Of a stretch of 64,000 nucleotides of DNA, positions 52,223 to 61,254 are shown one piece after another (position 1 is the stretch's first letter; each line of letters starts with the position of its first letter). Origin of the DNA: G965267605 sp965267605 (lineage in GTDB: Bacteria; Bacteroidota; Bacteroidia; Flavobacteriales_E; Vicingaceae); the NCBI GenBank assembly GCA_965267605.1, contig OZ254088.1, positions 1,612,001 through 1,676,000 of the forward strand, read 5' to 3'. Made by a program: the position numbers and the translations under genes. A model generated the notes under the pieces. That model was not told the DNA's origin, ran no database searches, and was given only the letters and a program-made list of their open reading frames with translations.

Positions 52223-53016
52223 TGCTTCAAAATAATATCAATAAAACTCAAATACTCTTGCGACTGTCGTTTCTCGTATCCCATCCTTTCAGCCCTCTGA
52301 AAATCAACGATAGCGCCCTCGAAACGCTGTTGCTTAAACTTGGTAATACCCCTGTAAAAGTAAGCCTTAGCATAGGTTGAATCCAGGTTCAAGCACTTAT
52401 CGAAGAACTTGCCCGCAATGTAATAATCATCCAGTTCCAGATGAACCAGTGCGATGTTAAAGAACACATCTTCATCTGCAAACTTCGTTCTGCGCATCAT
52501 GTCCATTAGATCGCGTTGCGCCAATTTGAAATCGTTCAGATGCACGTTGCCAGAACCGCCCTGGTTGAACAGACGAATCATCGCCATGTTATTGTAGGCC
52601 ATATAGAAAGTAGAATCTCTTCTGATGCAACGCTGATAATCTGCCAAAGCAGACCTGTACAGATCTTGATTCAGATGCAGGTTACCCCTTATGAAATACG
52701 TAACGGCTTGCGAGGGATCCAGTTGAATTGCGAGGGTCAGGTAATTAATAGCCTTCTCTTTCTTGCCTAGTGCGCCATAGATGGTTCCTACGAATAGATG
52801 CGCTTCATAGAAATCAGGTGATTTCCTGATCCCCTTTTTCAAAATCTTTAACGCGGTATAGGGATAACCTTTATCGAGAAATGGTTTCGCCCTGTTCAGA
52901 TACGAAATCTGCAGGCTATCCTCCGTTCTGATATAGTCATAGAGAGAAGAACTCTTTTGCGCAAAGAGATTACAACACAATAAGAATGATAATGTGACAG
53001 CAATCACTTTATTCAT
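52219..53016 (-). CDS. TPR-repeat protein within the topoisomerase IV operon
   Basis: 265 residues with a signal peptide (VIAVTLSFLLCCNLFAQ) and four to five TPR units (SPDFYEAHLFVGTIYGALGKKE, STYAKAYFYRGITKFKQQ). It is exported, so it does not act directly on DNA. Its stop overlaps the parC start and its own start overlaps the parE stop (ATGA at both ends), placing it between the two topoisomerase genes and translationally coupled to them. No known role; the arrangement is a point for comparison with related genomes. Confidence 0.85.
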   Translation of the reverse strand: MNKVIAVTLSFLLCCNLFAQKSSSLYDYIRTEDSLQISYLNRAKPFLDKGYPYTALKILKKGIRKSPDFYEAHLFVGTIYGALGKKEKAINYLTLAIQLDPSQAVTYFIRGNLHLNQDLYRSALADYQRCIRRDSTFYMAYNNMAMIRLFNQGGSGNVHLNDFKLAQRDLMDMMRRTKFADEDVFFNIALVHLELDDYYIAGKFFDKCLNLDSTYAKAYFYRGITKFKQQRFEGAIVDFQRAERMGYEKRQSQEYLSFIDIILKQ

Positions 53017-54860
53017 AGATCTTCCTCCACAAGGTCTTTCTCTACTCGTAATCTTTCAATGATGAATTTCTGGCGATCTGGTGTATTCTTACCCATGTAG
53101 AATTCCAACATTTTCTCTACCTCAGTAGCCTGATCCAAAAGCACAGGTTCCAGTCGCATATGCTCACCAATAAACGCTTTGAACTCTTCCGGAGATATCT
53201 CACCGAGTCCTTTGAAGCGCGTTATCTCAGGCTTGCCGGTTAGTTCTGCTATGGCATTCTGCTTCTCCTCTTCAGAGTAACAATAGCGGGTTTCTTTCTT
53301 ATTTCTTACACGGAACAAAGGCGTCTCCAACACATACAAATGCCTTGACTTCACCAATTCCGGGAAAAATTGAAGGAAGAACGTGATCAACAGCAATCGG
53401 ATGTGCATCCCATCTACATCCGCATCCGTAGCCAGAACCACGTTGTTGTATCTCAATCCATCCAAACCATCTTCAATGTTCAGTGCAGCTTGAAGCAAAT
53501 TGAATTCTTCGTTCTCATAGACCACCTTCTTGGTAAGACCAAACGAATTCAACGGCTTTCCTTTTAAGCTAAATACTGCTTGCGTATTTACGTCTCGAGC
53601 TTTGGTAATAGAACCTGAAGCTGAATCACCCTCAGTAATAAAGAGCGTAGTCTCATTTTCCCTTTCCTTACCTCCACCTAAATGGATCCTGCAATCTCTA
53701 AGCTTCTTGTTGTGAAGGCTGGCTTTCTTTGCACGCTCCCTCGCAAGCTTTCGAATGCCCGCCATGTCTTTGCGTTCTTTCTCCGCCTGAATGATCCTTC
53801 GTTGAAGTGCTTCTGCAACATCTGAGTTCTTATGCAAGAAGTTATCGAGGTGCTTCTTCATAAAGTCACTCACAAACGCTCTCATGGATGGTCCATCTGG
53901 TCCAATCTCTTGTGAACCTAGCTTGGTCTTCGTTTGCGATTCGAAAACCGGCTCCATAACCTTCACACTCACGGCAGCTACAATTCCAGAACGGATATCC
54001 TGTGCATCATAATCCTTCTGAAAGAATTCTCTGATGGTCTTAACGTAAGCCTCTCTGAATGCACCTTGATGCGTTCCACCCTGTGTAGTGTGTTGTCCGT
54101 TAACGAACGAATAATACTCTTCGCCATAAGCCTGTGTGGTGGTAATGGCTACCTCAATGTCTTCATCCTCCAAATGAATAACCGGATACAAGGGCTTACT
54201 GGTCATGTTTTGCTCCAACAGATCCTTCAGTCCATTCTCAGAATGATACTTTTCACCGTTGAATACAATCGTCAACCCACGGTTCAGGTAAACATAGTTC
54301 CAGAGCAGTCGCTCAACATGCTGTGTTTTATACTTGAAGTTGGTGAAGACCGTTGGGTCCGGCTCGAAAACAATCTTGGTTCCTTTACGACCGCTGGACT
54401 TCTCTTTCTTCGGATCATCAATGAGTTCTCCGCGTTCAAACGAAGCGCGTTTCATCTCTCCATCGCGAATAGACTCTACAGTAAAGCTGGAAGACAACGC
54501 GTTAACCGCTTTGGTTCCAACACCGTTCAATCCAACCGATTTCTTAAAGGCTTTAGAATCGTACTTACCACCAGTGTTCATTTTGGAAACAACGTCCACT
54601 ACTTTTCCAAGTGGGATGCCACGACCGTAGTCTCTAACCTTAACGACTTTGTCTTTGATGGTCACTTCAATGGTCTTACCATTACCCATCACGAACTCAT
54701 CGATACAATTATCGATAACCTCCTTTAGGAGAATGTAGATACCATCATCGTATGATGAGCCGTCACCCAGCTTACCGATGTACATTCCCGGCCGCAATCG
54801 GATATGCTCCTTCCAATCGAGCGACCGAATATTTTCTTCCGTGTACTTTACTTCCGCCAT
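53013..54860 (-). CDS. parE: DNA topoisomerase IV subunit B
   Basis: 615 residues. GHKL ATPase motifs: EVIDNCIDEF (catalytic Glu and Asn), DYGRGIPLG and GLNGVGTKAVNAL, then the transducer domain and TOPRIM motifs EGDSASGS and LATDADVDGMHIR (DxD). The C-terminus lacks the long insert of Gram-negative GyrB. It pairs with ParC. ATG 54860, first gene of the parE-TPR-parC-rhomboid operon. Confidence 0.95.
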   Translation of the reverse strand: MAEVKYTEENIRSLDWKEHIRLRPGMYIGKLGDGSSYDDGIYILLKEVIDNCIDEFVMGNGKTIEVTIKDKVVKVRDYGRGIPLGKVVDVVSKMNTGGKYDSKAFKKSVGLNGVGTKAVNALSSSFTVESIRDGEMKRASFERGELIDDPKKEKSSGRKGTKIVFEPDPTVFTNFKYKTQHVERLLWNYVYLNRGLTIVFNGEKYHSENGLKDLLEQNMTSKPLYPVIHLEDEDIEVAITTTQAYGEEYYSFVNGQHTTQGGTHQGAFREAYVKTIREFFQKDYDAQDIRSGIVAAVSVKVMEPVFESQTKTKLGSQEIGPDGPSMRAFVSDFMKKHLDNFLHKNSDVAEALQRRIIQAEKERKDMAGIRKLARERAKKASLHNKKLRDCRIHLGGGKERENETTLFITEGDSASGSITKARDVNTQAVFSLKGKPLNSFGLTKKVVYENEEFNLLQAALNIEDGLDGLRYNNVVLATDADVDGMHIRLLLITFFLQFFPELVKSRHLYVLETPLFRVRNKKETRYCYSEEEKQNAIAELTGKPEITRFKGLGEISPEEFKAFIGEHMRLEPVLLDQATEVEKMLEFYMGKNTPDRQKFIIERLRVEKDLVEEDL

Positions 54861-54969
54861 GAATTCGTGAAAAACCGAGGCAATATTACATATAATAAAT
54901 GCGCTGAAACCCTTGGTACGACAGGGATTTTCAACATAGTTTTCAACTTTTCAACAATCTGAGTTTCAG

Positions 54970-55371
54970 CTAACGGAACTGAAGGAGCCACGCGATTGCA
55001 TCTTCCCACTCCTTAAATGCACGTGCCCGGACACGCATACCATCTACCCGCAGCATAAAATTCATCATCGGGATAGCAATCGCATTCTTCGAAATTGGAG
55101 CGAATGCACTCATGCATTTCTCCGCGACTGGCTTTGCGAGCTTTCGTGCATCTCTACTCGGTAATCCTATAATCTCTGTTGGGTCAATAAGGAACGGGTG
55201 CTTTCTTCCCTCTGTTATCTCTTCATACGCACTGAGAAGTTCATAAACGTCATCGTAAGATTTCGAGCTTGGTTTAGCAACAGATGTAACAATGCCATCC
55301 TCACGTAACGAGATGATTTCCGTATTGGTTTCGAGGGTATTGAGAATCTTCAAAATGAGGTAATCGAGCAT
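54970..55371 (-). CDS. Small protein with a STAS/SpoIIAA-like fold, function unknown
   Basis: 133 residues, cytoplasmic. Alternating strands and helices (IISLREDGIVTSVAKPSSK, HPFLIDPTEIIGLPSRDARKLAK) and the C-terminal RAFKEWEDAIAWLLQF resemble the SpoIIAA-like/DUF7793 group. There is no conserved phospho-serine motif as in STAS antagonists. ATG 55371. It stands alone between parE and an outer-membrane protein gene; a terminator for the latter lies just upstream. Confidence 0.6.
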   Translation of the reverse strand: MLDYLILKILNTLETNTEIISLREDGIVTSVAKPSSKSYDDVYELLSAYEEITEGRKHPFLIDPTEIIGLPSRDARKLAKPVAEKCMSAFAPISKNAIAIPMMNFMLRVDGMRVRARAFKEWEDAIAWLLQFR

Positions 55372-55403
55372 ACAAAGCTATGCAAACCTTACACCCATTT
55401 AAA

Positions 55404-55429
55404 GAAAAAGGAGGCCTAAAAGCCTCCTT
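55404..55429 (-). terminator. Intrinsic terminator of the beta-barrel gene
   Basis: AAGGAGGC (55408-55415) pairs perfectly with GCCTCCTT (55422-55429) around a 6-base loop. On the minus strand it runs into TTTTTCTTT. Confidence 0.8.
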
Positions 55430-55449
55430 ATACCAGATTACTTTATCGA

Positions 55450-56055
55450 TCAAAACTTTATCGCAATGTAAACACCTGATCGATCAAAAGATCTTGACAT
55501 GCCAAGGTATGGTGTCTTTGTATGATCTGTTGTAACATCACCCGTATCCATATTCTCAGAAACTTCATTGGTTTCAACACTTCCAACAACAAACGCGGGA
55601 ATCATTTCGAAACCTGTGGAAACCCTTTCTCCCCAATGGAATTCGATGCCTACACCAACACCAATACCGGCTTCCACTCCTTTGGAGTTTGTTGTTCTTT
55701 GCACAGATCCTATCGTGCGCACCTCTCGTTTGCGTCTCACCTGGTGCAGCAGATCCACTCCGTAGAAGTAGCCCCATCTTGGATTACGTTTAAACCTTTC
55801 CTTCATTTCCAGCCCCAGTCTTAGTTTATATTTTGGTCCGCCAGACCAACCAAAACCAGCACCAGCTCTAACCCAATATTGATCGAAGTTGATCTTATGC
55901 TTGTAGGTGAAATTGTAGGCTGTTCCAAGCAGTATTTCATTTTCATATCCTACGTCATTCTTCCACGTTACGGAAGCACCAGGCATAGGCCCAGCTTTCT
56001 GAGCGAACAAGCCAGCACTGGAAATCAATAATGAAATAAGCAGAATCCTTTTCAT
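55450..56055 (-). CDS. Outer-membrane beta-barrel protein
   Basis: 201 residues with a signal peptide (RILLISLLISSAGLFAQ) followed by amphipathic strands with aromatic girdles (YNFTYKHKINFDQYWVRAGAGFGWSG, GIGVGVGIEFHWG) and a C-terminal aromatic residue (VYIAIKF), typical of small outer-membrane barrels. No substrate or family can be given. It has its own terminator. ATG 56055. Confidence 0.7.
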   Translation of the reverse strand: MKRILLISLLISSAGLFAQKAGPMPGASVTWKNDVGYENEILLGTAYNFTYKHKINFDQYWVRAGAGFGWSGGPKYKLRLGLEMKERFKRNPRWGYFYGVDLLHQVRRKREVRTIGSVQRTTNSKGVEAGIGVGVGIEFHWGERVSTGFEMIPAFVVGSVETNEVSENMDTGDVTTDHTKTPYLGMSRSFDRSGVYIAIKF

Positions 56056-56153
56056 ATTGTGCGTTTTGGTTACTTCAGTACTTACAAATACCGTACCATC
56101 CGTTCACCCAAAAGACAACAATACCCAGAAAGGTTGCATGAACTGTAAAACGA

Positions 56154-57251
56154 CTACACGTTAAAGCGGAAATGCATCACATCACCATCCTCCACCACGT
56201 ATTCTTTCCCTTCGATGCCCATCTTGCCGGCTTCCTTTACGGCTTGCTCTGAACCAAGCTCGATATAGTCATTGTATTTGATCACCTCGGCTCGAATAAA
56301 ACCTGCTTCAAAATCTGTATGGATAATACCCGCACACTGTGGGGCCTTCATTCCATCTTTAAATGTCCACGCGCGAACTTCCTTCTCTCCTGCCGTGAAA
56401 TAGGTCTTTAGACCAAGTAGCTTATAGGCGGATTTGATCAACTTCACCACACCGGGTTCTTCTAATCCAAGGTCCTCAAGAAACATCTGACGTTCCTCGT
56501 ATGTCTCCAGTTCCGCAATATCAGATTCGATCTTGGCACCAATGATCAATACCTCGGCATTCTCATCAGCAACGGCAGATTTCACTTTCTCCACATACGC
56601 GTTACCCGAGACTACTGAACCTTCATCCACATTGCAGACATATAGAACCGGCTTAGCGGTAATCAGCTGAAGTTCCTTAACGAAAGGCTGTTCGGCATCT
56701 TCCCATTCATGGACCCTGGCCGACTTACCTTCCTCGAAACCAGCTTTCAATTTCCGAAGGATATCTACTTGTTTCTGGGCATCCTTATCTCCTGTCTTAG
56801 CTGCCCGCGTCACACCTTCAAGTCTCTTCTCCACGGTTTCCAAATCCTTCAATTGTAACTCGATGTCGATAATCTCCTTATCTCTGATCGGGTCTACGCT
56901 TCCATCAACATGTACAACATTACCATCATCGAAGCACCTCAGGACGTGAAGAATAGCATCTGTTTCGCGGATGTTTCCCAGGAATTGATTTCCCAATCCT
57001 TCTCCTTTGCTCGCGCCTTTAACCAATCCAGCAATGTCCACGATCTCCACAGTTGTTGGGATCACCTTTTCAGGGTTGACCAATGATTCCAACTTCTCCA
57101 AACGAGCGTCTGGAACGGTAATGGTTCCCACATTTGGTTCAATGGTGCAAAAAGGAAAATTGGCCGATTGCGCCTTGGCGTTCGACAAACAATTGAAGAG
57201 TGTTGATTTGCCAACATTGGGCAGTCCGACTATACCACATTTCAAAGCCAT
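56154..57251 (-). CDS. ychF: Redox-regulated/ribosome-binding ATPase YchF
   Basis: About 365 residues from ATG 57251 (MALKCGIVGLPNVGKST); the frame extends further upstream but this start fits the family. P-loop GLPNVGKST, TIEPNVG switch I, DIAGLVKGASKGEGLGN and a C-terminal TGS-like domain (FRFNV end) identify the Obg-related YchF, which hydrolyses ATP and binds ribosomes. It is divergent from the transketolase gene. Confidence 0.95.
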   Translation of the reverse strand: MALKCGIVGLPNVGKSTLFNCLSNAKAQSANFPFCTIEPNVGTITVPDARLEKLESLVNPEKVIPTTVEIVDIAGLVKGASKGEGLGNQFLGNIRETDAILHVLRCFDDGNVVHVDGSVDPIRDKEIIDIELQLKDLETVEKRLEGVTRAAKTGDKDAQKQVDILRKLKAGFEEGKSARVHEWEDAEQPFVKELQLITAKPVLYVCNVDEGSVVSGNAYVEKVKSAVADENAEVLIIGAKIESDIAELETYEERQMFLEDLGLEEPGVVKLIKSAYKLLGLKTYFTAGEKEVRAWTFKDGMKAPQCAGIIHTDFEAGFIRAEVIKYNDYIELGSEQAVKEAGKMGIEGKEYVVEDGDVMHFRFNV

Positions 57252-57270
57252 TCTCTGCAGATTTAGTGCG

Positions 57271-57278
57271 CAAATATA
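57271..57278 (-). promoter_or_regulatory. Bacteroidota -7 element for ychF
   Basis: On the minus strand TATATTTG matches TAnnTTTG 19 bases before the ychF ATG. The -33 box is weak. Confidence 0.4.
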
Positions 57279-57360
57279 AGAGGATAAGCGTTCGCTATCC
57301 CCCGCAGTTCGCAATTTTCAAAAGTTTTCAACATCACCGGCCACCACCTTGCTAATCATC

Positions 57361-57368
57361 TATTTTTG
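57361..57368 (+). promoter_or_regulatory. Bacteroidota -7 element for the transketolase gene
   Basis: TATTTTTG lies 24 bases before ATG 57393. No clear -33 TTG is seen. Confidence 0.4.
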
Positions 57369-57392
57369 ATCCCGAATTCAACGCATTTCTCA

Positions 57393-58238
57393 ATGGCTGA
57401 CATCCAAAAATTAGAACAAATTGCCTCGCAGGTGAGGCGAGACATCGTACGTATGGTACATGCTGTGAACTCTGGTCACCCGGGCGGTTCACTAGGTTGC
57501 GTAGAGTATTTCGTAGCCCTTTATTTCGAAGTATTAAAACACAATCCAGATGCCTGGAATATGAATGGAAAAGGAGATGATGTTTTCTTCCTTTCCAATG
57601 GTCATATCTCTCCGGTGTGGTACAGCACTTTGGCACGGGTTGGGTATTTCGAAGCAGATGAACTTAACACATTCAGAAAGCTTAATAGTCGTCTTCAGGG
57701 ACACCCCGCAACGGAAGAAGGACTTCCTGGAATTCGCGTTGCCAGCGGATCTCTGGGTCAAGGTCTGTCTGTTGCGCTGGGCGCTGCCCTCACCAAAAAA
57801 CTCAATGGAGAAGACACTTTGGTATACTCCTTGCATGGAGATGGAGAGATGCAGGAAGGCCAGATCTGGGAAGCAGCCATGTTTGGTGCGCATCACAACA
57901 TCGACAATATGATTGCCACTATTGATTACAATGGCAGACAGATTGATGGAGATGTGGAAGATGTGATGAGCCTCGGCAGCCTAGCAGAGAAATGGTCATC
58001 CTTCGGATGGCACGTAATGACCATGGAAGGCAACAATATGGCATCAGTTGTTGCTGGCCTCCAGGAAGCGCAAACGCATACTGGAAAGGGCAAACCAGTC
58101 GTTATATTAATGACCACCGAAATGGGACAGGGCGTTGATTTCATGATGGGAACGCACAAATGGCATGGTGTGGCTCCCAATGACGAACAACTTGAATCCG
58201 CTTTGGCCCAATTGGAAGAAACTATTGGGGACTATTAA
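57393..58238 (+). CDS. Transketolase N-terminal subunit
   Basis: About 281 residues from ATG 57393. It is the thiamine-diphosphate binding half: GHPGGSLG near residue 30, HGDGEMQEGQIWEA (the GDG...N-type cofactor motif) and a following DYNGRQIDG. The C-terminal subunit is encoded at 59626-60609, and the two together form a transketolase for the pentose phosphate pathway. A VWA gene separates them, its start overlapping this stop by one base (TAATG). Split transketolases are common in bacteria and archaea, usually with the halves adjacent. Confidence 0.93.
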   Translation: MADIQKLEQIASQVRRDIVRMVHAVNSGHPGGSLGCVEYFVALYFEVLKHNPDAWNMNGKGDDVFFLSNGHISPVWYSTLARVGYFEADELNTFRKLNSRLQGHPATEEGLPGIRVASGSLGQGLSVALGAALTKKLNGEDTLVYSLHGDGEMQEGQIWEAAMFGAHHNIDNMIATIDYNGRQIDGDVEDVMSLGSLAEKWSSFGWHVMTMEGNNMASVVAGLQEAQTHTGKGKPVVILMTTEMGQGVDFMMGTHKWHGVAPNDEQLESALAQLEETIGDY

Positions 58239-59623
58239 TGAACGATAAGAAGCGGACGCGGAAATACTGGATTTACTTACTCTTTTGCTTGTTTCTACCC
58301 TTTAACGAGGTAGTTGCGCAGTCACAAACCAAAACAAGGATTCTCTTTGTATTGGATGGCTCGCAGTCCATGCTAGGTCGTTGGAACAACAAACAAAAGA
58401 TTATGGTAGCCAACCGACTGCTCAAGCAGACGGTGGATAGCCTTGCTCGTTTCGATCATGTAGAAGTAGCACTTCGTGTTTACGGTCACCAGTTCTCCGT
58501 AGCTGCTGGAAACAGAAGTTGTGAGGATTCTAAACTGGAAGTTCCCTTTGCAGGCAACAACCACAAGATGATCCACAAGAAGTTGGATGAGATCAGACCT
58601 CAAGGAACTACCCCTATCGCCTATTCGCTTGAACAGACCAAGAATGATTTCCCTTCATGTGGAAATTGCAGAAACGTGATCATACTTATCACCGATGGAA
58701 TTGAGGAATGCGATGGTGATCCCTGTGCAGTTGCAAGAGCGCTCCAGAAGAATGGAGTGACACTTAAGCCCTTCGTTATTGGAATGAGTCTGGATGTAGA
58801 AATCGCCAAGGCATTTGAGTGCGTGGGGAACTTTTACAACACTAAGGATGAAGAAACCTTCACGAACGTATTAGGTATTGTGATATCACAAGCACTGAAC
58901 AACACCACAGTTCAGGTGAACCTGTTGGATATTAACGGCAAGGCCAATGAGACGAATGCCACCATGACCTTCTACGATCAGCACTCTGGTCAGATCCTGT
59001 ACAACTTCGTTCATACGATGAACGATCGCGGTGTGCCGGATACTTTACCGATCAATCCACTTGGTAAGTACAGATTGGTGGTACATACCATCCCACCTGT
59101 GAGTAAGGACAACATTACCATCACGCCAGGAAAGCACAACATCATTGCGCTGGATGCACCGCAGGGAGAGCTGATCCTGAAAGTGAATGGGCACAACGAA
59201 TATGAAACATTGAAGTACCTGATCAAGAAAGCCGGTTCACCGGAGACGATCAACGTACAGGACAACGGACAAAAGCAGAAGTACATCGTAGGAAAATACG
59301 ACCTCGAGGTATTGACTGTTCCCCGGACTTATGTGAAGGATGTAGACATTTCACAAAGTCATTTAACGAAGGTGGAAATTCCGCAGGCGGGTATCGCCAC
59401 GTTTGTATTGTCCAATCCGGGTATAAGCAGTATTTTCCTTCGCGATGGGGATGAGATTAGTTGGGTTTGTGATCTGAAGGACGATGCCACGCGCGAGACC
59501 GTGGTACTTCAACCAGGAAGCTACATGTTTATACACCGTGCCCAGAATGCGCGCGAGAGTATACTTACGAGACAAAAAGAGTTTACTATAACCTCAGGAT
59601 CATCTACCCAAATTAGACTTTAG
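58238..59623 (+). CDS. Secreted VWA-domain protein between the transketolase halves
   Basis: 461 residues with a signal peptide (WIYLLFCLFLPFNEVVAQ). A von Willebrand factor A domain (~34-220) has the MIDAS motif DGSQS (40-44) and a later TPIAYSL and ITDGIEEC, so metal binding is probable. The rest (~225-461) is beta-rich and lacks a recognised domain. The start overlaps the stop of the transketolase N-subunit gene (TAATG) and the C-subunit gene begins two bases after its stop, so the three are one transcript. An exported protein inside a metabolic enzyme operon is odd. Confidence 0.85.
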   Translation: MNDKKRTRKYWIYLLFCLFLPFNEVVAQSQTKTRILFVLDGSQSMLGRWNNKQKIMVANRLLKQTVDSLARFDHVEVALRVYGHQFSVAAGNRSCEDSKLEVPFAGNNHKMIHKKLDEIRPQGTTPIAYSLEQTKNDFPSCGNCRNVIILITDGIEECDGDPCAVARALQKNGVTLKPFVIGMSLDVEIAKAFECVGNFYNTKDEETFTNVLGIVISQALNNTTVQVNLLDINGKANETNATMTFYDQHSGQILYNFVHTMNDRGVPDTLPINPLGKYRLVVHTIPPVSKDNITITPGKHNIIALDAPQGELILKVNGHNEYETLKYLIKKAGSPETINVQDNGQKQKYIVGKYDLEVLTVPRTYVKDVDISQSHLTKVEIPQAGIATFVLSNPGISSIFLRDGDEISWVCDLKDDATRETVVLQPGSYMFIHRAQNARESILTRQKEFTITSGSSTQIRL

Positions 59624-59625
59624 CC

Positions 59626-60609
59626 ATGCAATTAGAAAAAACCCTGCCCATGAAGAAATACGAAGCCACTGACCACAAAGACACCCGATCGGGATTTGGT
59701 GCCGGCTTACTGGAATTAGGACAAGAAAATGAGAACGTAGTAGCGCTCTGCGCAGATCTTACCGGTTCTCTTAAAATGGATGCTTTTGAGAAGGAATTCC
59801 CTGAAAGGTTCTTCCAGGTAGGAATTGCAGAAGCGAATATGATGGGCGTTGCTGCTGGTTTAACTGTTGGAGGTAAAATTCCATTCACAGGAACGTTTGC
59901 TAACTTCTCAACTGGAAGGGTTTACGATCAGATCAGACAGTCGATCGCCTACTCTGGAAAGAACGTGAAGATCTGTGCTTCACATGCCGGAGTTACGTTG
60001 GGAGAAGATGGTGCTACGCACCAGATACTTGAAGACATTGGATTGATGAAAATGTTACCACACATGGTCGTGATCAATCCTTGTGATTACAACCAGACCA
60101 AGGCGGCTACGAAAGCCATCGCGGAGTATGAGGGGCCGGTCTACCTAAGGTTTGGAAGACCCAAGGTACCTGTGTTCACAGATCCAGATCAAACTTTTGA
60201 GATTGGCAAAGCAGTTACGCTTACTGAAGGTTCTGACGTAACAATTGTAGCTACGGGTCACCTTGTGTGGGAGGCTGTACAGGCAGCTGAGAAATTGGCT
60301 GAGCAAGGTATCGAAGCCGAAGTGATCAACATTCACACAATCAAACCACTGGACGATGATGCGATTCTACAATCAGCATTGAAAACACAATGTGTGGTTA
60401 CAGCAGAAGAACATATGCTCAATGGTGGATTGGGCGACAGCGTTGCTCAACTTCTATCACGTAAGCTCCCTACTCCACTTGAAATGGTGGGTGTGAATGA
60501 CACTTTCGGTGAAAGTGGAACACCACGTCAGTTGATGGAAAAATACGGACTTACTGACAACCACATCATAGAGGCTGTAAACAAGGTAGTTGCGAGAAAA
60601 TCTTCGTAG
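59626..60609 (+). CDS. Transketolase C-terminal subunit
   Basis: 327 residues containing the pyrimidine-binding domain (GIAEANMMGVAAGLTVGG with the conserved glutamate that activates thiamine) and the transketolase C-terminal domain (TIVATGHLVWEAV, AEVINIHTIKPLD). It pairs with the N-terminal subunit at 57393-58238. ATG 59626, two bases after the VWA gene. Confidence 0.93.
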   Translation: MQLEKTLPMKKYEATDHKDTRSGFGAGLLELGQENENVVALCADLTGSLKMDAFEKEFPERFFQVGIAEANMMGVAAGLTVGGKIPFTGTFANFSTGRVYDQIRQSIAYSGKNVKICASHAGVTLGEDGATHQILEDIGLMKMLPHMVVINPCDYNQTKAATKAIAEYEGPVYLRFGRPKVPVFTDPDQTFEIGKAVTLTEGSDVTIVATGHLVWEAVQAAEKLAEQGIEAEVINIHTIKPLDDDAILQSALKTQCVVTAEEHMLNGGLGDSVAQLLSRKLPTPLEMVGVNDTFGESGTPRQLMEKYGLTDNHIIEAVNKVVARKSS

Positions 60610-60633
60610 GGGCTTAAACCATTCTTGCATATT

Positions 60634-60658
60634 CTAGTCATATTTAGGTAACGACTAG
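60634..60658. promoter_or_regulatory. Inverted repeat before the ECF sigma gene
   Basis: CTAGTC (60634-60639) and GACTAG (60653-60658) flank a 13-base spacer, an operator-like symmetry just upstream of the sigma gene. It may be an autoregulatory site; no match to a known operator. Confidence 0.35.
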
Positions 60659-60705
60659 AGTTTCTGGAAGAACAATCCCAATATTCAGATGAAGAGTTAC
60701 TGGCG

Positions 60706-61221
60706 ATGTTCCGCGAGGAAGATTCGCGTAGCTACGCCTTCAACCTGATCGTTAGAAAACATCAGGAACGTCTGTATTGGATGATTCGGAAAATGGTCAT
60801 TGATCATGACGATGCCGATGATGTCCTCCAAAATGTTTTCATCAAGGTATGGAAGGGGTTAGATAAATTCAACGCCCAATCTCAGATGTATACCTGGATG
60901 TACCGGATTGCTGCAAATGAGTGTTCAACCTTTCTCACGAAGAAGAGCAAGATGAACAAGATCAGCATGGAAGACATGATGTACAAGCTTGGCGACACAT
61001 TGGAAAGCGATGTACACTACGATGGGGACGAGATCGACCGTAAGCTTCAGAAGGCCATTGCCACCCTTCCCGAAAAACAGAAAACCGTGTTTACCATGAG
61101 GTATTGCCAGGAAATGAAGTACGAGGAAATATCCGAAGCGCTGGGCACTAGTGTGGGCGCACTGAAGGCCTCATACCATCACGCGGTGAAAAAAATAGAA
61201 GAAGAACTTAAATCAGATTAA
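60706..61221 (+). CDS. ECF-family RNA polymerase sigma factor
   Basis: 171 residues from ATG 60706. Region 2 includes HDDADDVLQNVFIKVWKGLDKF and MYRIAANECSTFL; region 4 has LPEKQKTVFTMRYCQEMKYEEISEALGTSVGALKASYHHAVKKI, both typical of ECF sigma-70 factors. The frame stays open upstream to a stop at 60649, and EEQSQYSDEELLAMFREE resembles the first helix seen in related sigmas; a CTG at 60664 could be a start. The following two genes are an anti-sigma-like protein and a sensor, the usual trio. Confidence 0.9.
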   Translation: MFREEDSRSYAFNLIVRKHQERLYWMIRKMVIDHDDADDVLQNVFIKVWKGLDKFNAQSQMYTWMYRIAANECSTFLTKKSKMNKISMEDMMYKLGDTLESDVHYDGDEIDRKLQKAIATLPEKQKTVFTMRYCQEMKYEEISEALGTSVGALKASYHHAVKKIEEELKSD

Positions 61222-61254
61222 ACCTTTTAATATTAATGTAGTCAAAGAACCGAG

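Noticed and set aside
53934..54728. 264-codon plus-strand frame opposite parE
   Set aside because: Contained in conserved GHKL coding sequence; composition follows the antisense of ParE codons.
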